From Zhengitettix transpicula (taxonomy: Eukaryota; Arthropoda; Insecta; Orthoptera; Tetrigidae), in contig CM073593.1 of the NCBI GenBank assembly GCA_037074705.1, positions 9,677,001-9,741,000 on the forward strand: a DNA stretch of 64,000 nt, written 5' to 3'. Within the stretch, counting starts at the first letter, position 1. The number at the start of each line of letters is the position of its first letter. Under the pieces are notes generated by a model that was given only the letters and a program-made list of their open reading frames with translations, did not search any database and was not told where the DNA came from. The translations under genes and the position numbers were made by a program. Shown in pieces: positions 55,231-64,000 of this stretch.

Positions 55231-58200
55231 AAGCCCGCCAACTACGAATTTGTCGTCGTGTAGACAAGTACAGGGATGCTTTGGAATCTGTTTAATGCGC
55301 ATGTTTAAAAAACATCCCGAGAAACTTTTAAACCGTACTAAAATTCGTTTAAACTGAAACCATTTTAATGCTTTTAAATACACCTTTTTTTTTGTGAAAG
55401 GCAAGTCGCATCGGGAGAGTGCTAATGCTTTACTCACACAAACTTACATTTTTCTGAGCGAGATGTTCGCTTCGTCGCAGAGTTCTACCAACTGAAAGGT
55501 GACTCTATGCGCTCCAGCAGCGCAATCTGACTGCGCAGGTGCTTAAAATCGCACATAGTGTCTTAAAACCACTCTCACGATGTGCGCATAGTTTGAGAAT
55601 ACAATACCCAAGCATCAGCTCAGAACAAATTTACCACTGACAAGGAAACCGATTACAGTCTCCCTGGGTTGGGCTGAACCGATTAGGTCCATGCCTATAA
55701 GGGTTGCAGGCTCCGTCACTGTTAAACAAACACGTTGAATTTAATTAGTTTTCAGTAACAACATTCATTTTTGAGTCTGAATGACAAAGTTTCTTAACTT
55801 GACACTTCTATCTTTATCCATCGCTGTTCTGGACACACCTCAATGTATTGTGGCAGAAGAGAGTTTTACTTCCGTGTTTTGAAAATTAACTCAATAGTAA
55901 GTGACTGTCGTATTTCAATTATAACTTAATTTAAAATTCATATAACTATATCTTTGTGGTTAATATATTACTTTTGTAAAAGCAAGTGTCTCTCTCTTGA
56001 ATGTTACATCTGAAATTATAGTCGGCAGTCAACCTCAAAAATATAGAGCGGGAATAAATTCAATATTAGAATTACACAACTGATGTGAGCATTGAAGTCG
56101 ACGACCGATCATCGAAACTTATAAGTCTCTTTTTGTACATTCATTCATAACAACTAAAGTGTTTTTATCACAATATAACAAGTGAAAAATGTATGCATGT
56201 ATTGAAAAGTTTTGATAATCGGCGGCATCCTCTCCCAGATTTGGATGTAGTATTAAAAATAATGTTTTAAAATTCCTATATTCCAAAAATAAGACATGAA
56301 AATAATTCGAACAATTTTTTTTAACAAAGGAGTAAGAATAATACCACTTATGTAATAGAAACATTATTTAATTTCCGTAGATACTCCAAGATAGTTTTTC
56401 CAGAAAAGGGATGGAATAGAATGAAATAGATTCATTTTCCATGGATCCTCATGAGAAGAAAATCTTAAAGGGTCGCACATTTTACATTGTTTTGAACCTA
56501 TATTTAATTATTTATTTAATATTCATAACTCACGTATAATGAGTTATTCAGCTGAGTATTTTATCTAGATCAAATATTAAAAATAAATTTTTACCGTATA
56601 AAAGCAATAATAATTATTATTTTTACTCTAAAATATTTAAATTATTAAGACTTCTGATGGTTCTTACGAACTATTTACACCATTGCATTAAGATTCCGAG
56701 TTTAAGTACGAATTAAATCAATTTACAAAACCTCGTTTACTGAGTAGCAGGAGTGGCTCACTTGAAAACAAAGGGTGCTTCTAATTTTTTAATGTAATTA
56801 CGAAGATTGTGAAAAAATAATATATATATTTATTCATACATTTTTGTTCAACTTTTATTAAATGAATCATACGTATAATTGTATATTACAAATACCATGT
56901 ACTATTAAATGACCTGAGAGAGTAAGTATACCTAGTTCCTTGCCTGAAGCCCTAGAATTTACCTGACCTATTACCCTAATTACACGCTTTAGACAAGGAA
57001 GAACCCTGTGAAGTTACCATGTGAAATACGCCATGTATTTTGCTTAAAATTAAATATGTACCAGAAATTTGCGCCCAACGGGAATGTTTATTTATATGGG
57101 GTTTAAAAAAGGATTGAAAGAAATTTAAAAATTGAAATTTTCTTTAACAATTATAAGTTATTTATTTAAACGTAGTAGCCAAATGAAATATACAAAAATT
57201 ATTGAATTTCCTACTCGATAGGGATTAGTGGTAATGAAATGTGGATATCTGTTAAATTGGAATTTTTAGTGACTGTAATTGCTAGTAGTTTCACTGCGAG
57301 CTACTTTCTGCTATTCTGGGTTGGACTTTAGGTTCTGCAGAACGCGTAGACCCTATCTCGTCTGAAACTAGTAGCTGCGTAACCGGGTCTGAATTGGGCA
57401 TACAATGAACTCAATCTTTTTGGCTGATGAACCAATTTATTTCCGAGAAATTACATGACTGGGGTCGTAAAACAGACTCTTCTCACACTTTCTCAAGGCT
57501 CAAAAGACTTAGTTCGGCAGAGATATACCTTAAAGTACCACCTTTAGCTTTTGACGCCCTTCAATCCCTCAACCATGGACCATTAAATTTTTAAATTTGC
57601 TCCTTTATACTGTAATTTGACATAACTGTGTACATGTTGCTGACCTGAGTTAATTAATAATTTGACAATCTTTCGAATTAAATTAATTATCCATTGAATG
57701 ACTTGGAATTTTGTAATTTCTACTTCTACTATGTCTCTCTAAAGGTACTGAGTTTAATTTAGAATTTGTTGTGGAAATCGCATTGTGTGTGGTTTATTAC
57801 CATTCACATTTACAGGAATCCAATTTACTATAGTATTAAATGTATTATTACCTGTTCCCATCCAGACTGACATTATTGGTTTTTGTTAATATTCTTCTAA
57901 CATCTGCTAAAATAATAACGTTAGCCTGGGTTCATTACTTTTGAAAGTAATTTATGTTATGTTAAGAATACCTAAATAGAAGCCCTGTGGTACTCCAACC
58001 TTTATATATCCTCAGTCTGATCTAAACGTTTGCCCATATGTTTTCTTCAATGATACTCTTCCTAATACGAATAATAAATGTTTGCAATTACATATTCTCT
58101 AGCAGTATATTGTATTCGGCACAGTCGCAATGGGTATATATTTATTATTAAATTCCTGTAATATTTGTCCAATAGTACATTTATGGATTTTTGTGGAATT

Positions 58201-60439
58201 AGACAGCATCTTCAAAATGATCCGAGACTTTGGCTCTGTTTGCTAATCTGATCGTATAGATGTTGAAATTATTCAAAGTCACAACTTATTAGTCAAATAA
58301 GCCAAATTTAAATTTCCTCTCAGGATACGTGCAATTAGAATAATAGCTATGCTTTTTAACTATTCATAATTTTATATTAATGCATAAATTAAGCTTAGTT
58401 TGTCCGGAAACAATTCCTTGCTTCACCCGAGAAAGACGGAATCGCGATGTTAAAAGGGTGGTTGACCTTTGCTTGACTATTGTCTCTAACATGACAAAGC
58501 TTAAGTTAAGATCCTACTACGAATTAGTTTCAATAGGCCTGCCATTACAGTTGTATCCCCAAAACAGAGATTTAGAGTCCGTCACTTGAAGCTTGTAATT
58601 TTATTGGTTTGCAAGTAAGAAATCTTTTATATATTTAATTCTATTTCCTTAGTGGTGTAAGTTGTAAAATGTTTTGACTAGATTAAAATGCATGTTTAAA
58701 TTTGAGAAGATAGTAGTTAAACGAAATCGTCGATGTACGATATTTTATACGTTTAAAAAAGGATGGTTTCCTTATTTTCATGTCGATTGAATTTGGATGA
58801 ATCTAAAATAATTTTAGATGTCACTTCTATTGTGGCTATTAAAAGTGCTCCAACAACAAATTTACGATAATAAATACTTAAAACGTGTCAAAGAATCGCG
58901 TTTACTTACTTTATAATCTGAAATCTGTATTAAATAAATTATGAAAAATTGCAAACTTAGCTGAACTCCAAAATGATAAAAAATAGCTGAATAAAACTTG
59001 GAGATACCGAATTAAATTCGTGAATATATTTTTAGTAGTTCATCTCTTATCCGGTTGAGATAGCGTCGCTACAGAAGTTTCTTTCCTAGTCAAGAAATGT
59101 GGCAACAGCATAATGTTTTGTGTAACGTGACGTTTTCTCTGATTGACGTCAGGTGAAATATATATTCTCTTTTAAAGCTTATACACAAAAATTTTAATTT
59201 GGTATTTATAACGGTAACGTGTGCATTTCTGGATAAAACATGAAAATTATTTGAAAAGAAAAGATGTTTGACTAAATGATCCCAGAAAAAATTCACTTAG
59301 CTACATACTTCTGTAAAAATAAAAAGCAAGTCAAAGGGCACATTTAGTCACTCATTAGTCTAAGTGTTGAAAAACTGAAAACTTGATAATGTATTCACGT
59401 TAGTATTTATTAATTTGACATCGTTTTAAATTAAACTTTATTCAGTACGGTTTTTTCATTAAAAATTGTCATAGAAAAAAATAATTAAGTTTTTTAATAA
59501 CACCAAATGAATTTTTCCATTTATTCACATCATGCAAGAACTGCGGATGAATGACGAAGGGACCATTTTTTTTCTCTTTTACTTGGTAATAAGCGATCAA
59601 TTGTGTTGTTTCGATTGTACAAATATTGGCAAAGTGAGGCGGCTATGTGAAGGGCGTCCGTGAAGAGAAATTGTCGGAGCTGATGCCTTATTGATTGCGA
59701 CGCGCTAATTATAACACTCACCTGTGACAACCTCAGCCAAAGAACTCAGCCCGGCCGGACACCTCACTGACTCTAGTGAGAATAACTCATTCACTAATAA
59801 CTATCATGCCAGTTCATATAGCGCACGTTAATAACTTTATAAGGAGCGTACTATATACATATTGGCTCATAAAATAACTAAAATATAAAGTTTCAATAAG
59901 TATATAATCAGTTGTATTAAAATCAGTTCAAATTTATGTATTGTGGTATGCGATTCTCTTCTGGCCACCACAACAGGTGAGCTCTGCAATGGGAAACTGT
60001 AATAATTGAGCGCCAGATATATCCTTTTTTTAAAAAAATATCAAAAACAAATTATAGTTTTAATTTATCATTAATATTTTAGCAGAACATGAGAATATAT
60101 TTAGTCTCTCATAGTTTACTTTATTTGTTCAGCACTTTAACTTTAAATTACATTGCATAACTTTCATTACAATTTACCATCTCCCACCTCCCCCTAAATA
60201 TCATATTCTTTTTCAAAACAAATTCTGTTGCCTGGCAACCGGTCTTCTTTTACTATAATACTAAAACACCTTAATATATTACCACATAATCTCCTGTCTT
60301 TAATAACAAATTCGTTTACCTATGTATTTTGCATTTTACAATTTTCATAGCTATACGAAATATTTACGATTTCTATGTATGATACATTATTTCACTGTCT
60401 TAATATTACAATATTTGTTGTTAACATAATAAAATCAAT
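55231..60439. other. No gene seen; probable intron of the candidate host gene
   Basis: AT-rich DNA with no element recognised. A primer-binding-site-like TTTGCGCCCAACGGGAATG lies at 57069-57087 and may mark a decayed LTR element. On the - strand GTCACAG/GTGAGTG at about 59727-59714 resembles a donor following a GC-richer patch (59735-59775). Neither is supported further. Confidence 0.4.
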
Positions 60440-60880
60440 CCTACTCTTATAGGTCAAATCGAACTTGTCTTATTTCTTCTATAAAATGGTACTAAATGAG
60501 TTTTAAGTTTTTAATTTATTTTTGTTATCTTATTCTGGGATTACATAACTGTTTAATTCTCTATTATTTACTTTTCTATATGGGCCTTCATAAATATTTT
60601 GAAACTTTTCTATAATATTTTTATAAGGATCTGATACTCTCAGTTTTTTAACTAGTACCAAATCACCCACATTAAATATGTTTGGTCTTGCCCTATGACT
60701 TCTATATCTTATTCTTTTTTATTTTCCTTAGGCTTTATTTTCATGCCTCCAACTTCTTTCCGTACATTTGTTGTCTCTTCTGGAAGTGGTAATAGCTTCC
60801 CAATTTTCCATTTACACTCCTTAAACAAATGCATTTTCTTCGGAATATATCCCGTTACCATACTATGATTAGAATTAATA
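60440..60880 (-). pseudogene. Gypsy-type integrase C-terminal region, broken
   Basis: On the - strand from about 60870: SMVTGYIPKKMHLFKECKWK, then KLLPLPEETTNVRKEV. After a frameshift come RARPNIFNVGDLVLVKKLRV and FQNIYEGPYRKVNNREL near 60600-60560. H.STGY.P..L followed by F..GDLVLVK and YEGPY is the end of a Ty3/Gypsy integrase with its GPY/F module. The upstream core is not present. The family L LTR lies just beyond an AT tract. Confidence 0.7.
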
Positions 60881-60903
60881 TATATATATATATATTTATT
60901 TAT
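60880..60903. repeat. AT-rich dinucleotide tract, left of LTR copy 4
   Basis: Alternating AT then TTTATTTAT up to the TG start of the LTR. The matching AT tract continues at 61851-61867. Confidence 0.9.
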
Positions 60904-61850
60904 TGTGGTAATTAAGAATATGTAATAAACAAAATTTTACAATTTTCATTATCGGCGAGGTTAATCTGAGGCCATTTCATTATAGCTTAAGGATTGTCTA
61001 CAAGAATATGGAGCCTATAATGCTTGCTTGCTAGTTACATTGTTGCCTCAGGCAGCACTGAGACGTATGGAAGTTGAGATATTCAGAGTTGCTTGGACCA
61101 GGATGGCGGAAGTTGTGTTTTGAGGAGTTCTGTATTCAGAGTTCCTGGTACCATGATTGAGCAAGTGTGATTAGACAGATATATTAAAAGTCCCGAGTTT
61201 TGGAATTACAAGTCGACAGTTTGGAGTATTTCGTCTATTGCCATATTCATGCAATTATCAAGGTTTTACAGCACAAAGTTATCAACGGTGATTGTTCAAA
61301 CAACGTTATCAACAGTTAGGAGCAGAAAGTGATTTGTGTTTGAAAACTAAAACATCTTTAAATTCAGTAAAATATAGCCTTTCTGTGATGTGTTTTAAAA
61401 ATCAAGAGAGATCGAACCCAGTAAAGTAAACAAAAAGGAATTTTATTAATTGTAAACCTAATGTGTAAATATAATTATCGTCAGATTTCGTATTTCAATA
61501 ATTATTTGTCACGAATATTTTGCATTGTAAGATTTTAATTGTCATTTTGTAACTATCTTTATTGGAAACCATATTAGGCGGCCCTGAAAATTAAGCCGTG
61601 GCACAACAATATCAACTTGTAAAATTTCAACTGAGATAAGAATTTGTTTAATTTAATTAATTTTTTTTATATTTTGAATTCTTGTTTTCATTTAAAATCC
61701 TTTCATTTTAACTTTTAATTTGTTTATAATAAATTTGTGCTCTAACGTGGGCTTGTCTTAATTTCATTTAAATATTTTTGATTATTACATTTTGTGCTCC
61801 AACGTGGGGTTATTTAAATTGAATAATTAATTATATTTGTGTTTATTACA
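60904..61850 (+). mobile_element. Solo LTR, family L, copy 4
   Basis: A 947-bp block from TGTGGTAATTAAG to GTTTATTACA, between alternating AT tracts. It includes GATCGAACCCAGTAAAG near 61410-61426, homologous to the AACCCAGT.GAGACCC motif of copies 1-3. Near the right end two GTGCTC(C/T)AACGTGGG(G/C) words (about 61736-61753 and 61794-61811) resemble a retroviral primer-binding sequence, duplicated inside the block. No coding region is present. Confidence 0.65.
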
Positions 61851-61999
61851 ATATATATATATATATAACCAGTATTTCTGAAAACAATGATACTGATTCT
61901 TCGCAAAAAAAAAATTATATCCAAACTATGTAATGAATCGATTGGCTGTATATTCATTTCCTGTTTGAAAATTTAAATGGGAACATGATATTGTAAGGT

Positions 62000-62936
62000 T
62001 GTAATCAGTTACCCGCTCCTTCGCATCCTTTATTTTACAAATGCCGGCCCGGGGGCCACTACATATCTTCTTAATCGTCTTAATCTAAATTTAGCTGAGC
62101 GATCAGAACCAGGGAACTTGCCAGGACTCGTGAGTACTTGAGTTGAACATGAGACTCTGAAAATATTGTATCTCAGGGTTCTGGCTTTGATCAATTACGG
62201 GGGGATTAATTAACACAAAATATTAACATTTAATTACAATTTACGTTACACTAAAAGGGGTTTGAATGTCCATAAGCTGAGCCACGATTCCTCAATCGTT
62301 AAATGTTGCTTCTGGTCGCACACACTCACATTCCTACTACTTAAAACTAACTCTAAATCTAAGATACTAATTACGAAAGTTCCGTTTACACTTTAGCCCA
62401 AATTTATTTAATTGATCACGTCTTTGAATAGGATAGTCGGTCATTGGAAGAAGTTTCTCAGAAACGTTACGAGCTTGTCTTACGGCCTTTATACATTTGT
62501 AGATCTTGGCGTGACGTTCCAGAAGGTGGCTGGATCCAAGTTCAGGTGCTGTACCGGTCGGCTATCTGGATCCTCGCCGTCATTGTCGCACCCTAGAGAA
62601 GCGGCTAAAACTCATAGTTCTCCCAACTTCTCCAAAATCCGCTCTTCCACGAAACCAAACTCATTACCAAAACTGAGACGTGTCCGCCTCTCTTTGCATA
62701 AACTAGCCGACAAGCGTCTTTCCGCACTTCGCGGTCATCCAAAACCTCCCCCTTCTCGGAAGGTTTCTCAAATTATGATTATAAAAAGTCGTCCCGCACA
62801 GCTACTATCTTTGAAACTGTCGACGAGTCCCTCGTCTCCTTTGCAACCTTTGTCGCAACGGCCGTGCTAACAATATCATCTAAATATATTTCATAAAACA
62901 AAACAAATGACTTTAATGGCTATTTCACTGATTACA
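62000..62936 (-). mobile_element. Solo LTR, family L, copy 5
   Basis: On the - strand it starts TGTAATCAGTGAAATAGC (62936) and ends AACTGATTACA (62000), with a perfect 10-bp terminal inverted TGTAATCAGT. The flanks AGGT/AGGA may be a decayed 4-bp duplication. Plus-strand GAGACTCTG...CAGGGTTCTGGCTTTGATCA (62151-62195) and TAACACAAAATATTAAC are the reverse of the copy 1 and copy 3 motif region. The 152-codon + strand frame at 62412-62870 lies wholly inside and is not accepted as a gene. Confidence 0.6.
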
Positions 62937-64000
62937 AGGAATCATTGGATAGCATTTTAAAAAAGAAACAACTTTTATTGAAAAAAGTTTTTCCTAACTG
63001 TTAATCCAGGAGCTTTCGGTTATATTGAACCATATTCATCTGTAAAATTTAAGTACATTGATTAGTTTAAATTATACTGCTGCAAATTATAAGAGAAAGA
63101 AAGAAGAACTGGGTAGGGCACGTACTAAGACGGAATTTCTTACTAACGGTAGCTATGGAAGGAATAGGTCAAGGGAAGACATCCAAAGAAGGCGATGACA
63201 TCAAAGTGTGCCGTGAATTTAATAGATTCAGTTTGTCAAATTTTTGTTTTGATATTCAGAAAACGGCGAGTATACATATTTAATAAAAGAACAATCAACC
63301 AGAGAGTCTCTTTACAAACTCCTCAACAGTAAACAACGATATTAACCTTACCAAAGATTTTATAATAGTACCGGAGCAACTACCAACATTGTTTAACTTT
63401 AATAGGCGCCGGTGCAAAAATAATCTGAAAATATATTAACCTGAAGAGGATGGTTCCAGACAGGAGAAAATGGAGGGCCGAATATTAATCATGATGAGTG
63501 TTGTTTAAATTCAAATACATAATGTTATACAGTGTAGTGTAGTTTAACACATTCATCCATTGGAAAAATTTTATCTGTGACAACTCGTACGATACTATTA
63601 CTGTCTGTAATTTTGTAATATAATTTTCTTAGACGGTTCTATATTCAAGAAGGAAAGGGAAGCGACAATACTCTGCTGCTCGCATATTTCTGCTCATCCG
63701 GGACGCCACAAGGAAATAACTGGGTTATATTATGAAGTGTAAAGTAATAAATAATTAAGAAAATATTGTATCATGATCAAGGAGAATGTCATTAATTATT
63801 AAGCTGTAAAGATATAAATAGGGTAACAGAAGGAGTCGCTCATGACCTTAATGGTTCATGCGACTCAAAGACTAATAAAGACTCAAAGACTAATAATAAT
63901 AATAAAAAGTCTTAAAATGAAATGTCGAGGATGAAGATGTTTTGAAAGAAAATAATTGAACATTCAGTGTCAGTCAGGAACAAAGGTTTTGATAATCTTT
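62937..64000. other. No gene seen
   Basis: AT-rich DNA with an imperfect 34-nt palindrome at 63833-63866 and a short AATAAT tract near 63890-63906. No recognisable coding motif. Confidence 0.5.

Noticed and set aside
57069..57087. Primer-binding-site-like GCGCCCAACGGGA
   Set aside because: No LTR ends, gag or pol could be recognised on either side, so it is only mentioned under the intron stretch.
59714..59775. Possible - strand exon with GTCACAG/GTGAGTG donor
   Set aside because: A single donor-like site after a small GC-richer patch, with no start codon and no second exon. Too weak to list as a gene.
62412..62870. 152-codon basic, serine-rich frame
   Set aside because: Inside LTR copy 5, with low-complexity composition and no start context or motif.
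1..64000. CRISPR arrays, bacterial operons, tRNA or rRNA genes
   Set aside because: No regularly spaced identical repeats with unique spacers, no Shine-Dalgarno-led gene strings, and no convincing cloverleaf or rRNA signature was seen.

Overview
This is AT-rich, intron-poor eukaryotic DNA crowded with decayed transposons. The element set (mariner, PIF/Harbinger with a MADF/BESS partner, several Jockey-type LINEs, Copia and Gypsy LTR elements, Penelope-like elements with hammerhead-type ribozymes) points to an arthropod, most likely an insect with a large repeat-rich genome. The sequence alone does not give the species. No complete host gene is visible. The best host signals are a CpG-rich first coding exon on the + strand (55171-55228, signal-peptide-like, ending at a GTAAGC donor) and a weaker candidate first exon on the - strand near 15 kb.

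Layout. 0-7 kb: a solo LTR set between (AT)n tracts, a degraded Harbinger unit, a SINE-like repeat with 57-bp flanking duplications, and a broken LINE on the - strand that carries a second SINE-like copy. 7-16 kb: a second solo LTR (-), a third SINE-like copy, a complete but dead mariner, a ribozyme-bearing Penelope remnant and the - strand exon candidate. 16-23 kb: Penelope-like remnants and featureless AT-rich DNA. 23-27 kb: a LINE (LINE-A) into which a 5'-truncated Jockey element has inserted in frame, giving one 593-codon reading frame with two polymerase active sites. 28-35 kb: a ribozyme-type palindrome and a - strand Copia element split by a third solo LTR, with LINE scraps at both ends. 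36-40 kb: tandem SINE-like copies and little else. 40.5-43.8 kb: a Penelope scrap, then a 2.9-kb element with GC-rich terminal inverted repeats around a ~270-bp tandem array.

44.7-46.4 kb holds the most notable item: a nearly full-length endogenous copy of a partitivirus-like RNA-dependent RNA polymerase on the - strand. It is broken by stops, one of them inside the GDD active-site motif. It is followed by A-rich DNA and a Penelope-type ribozyme, and a Penelope endonuclease fragment lies about 2 kb upstream on the same strand. 48-55 kb continues with that fragment, a degraded Jockey element with overlapping ORF1/ORF2, a DUF4817-type transposase tail and a Gypsy gag-protease. 55-64 kb has the candidate host first exon, about 5 kb of probable intron, a Gypsy integrase tail and two more solo LTRs of the family seen at 0, 9 and 31 kb.

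Nothing here forms a working pathway. The coherent stories are element biology: one LTR family that prefers (AT)n targets, repeated retention of hammerhead-type cores, nested insertions, and capture of a viral polymerase gene. All family calls come from reading translated motifs by eye, and no database search was run.
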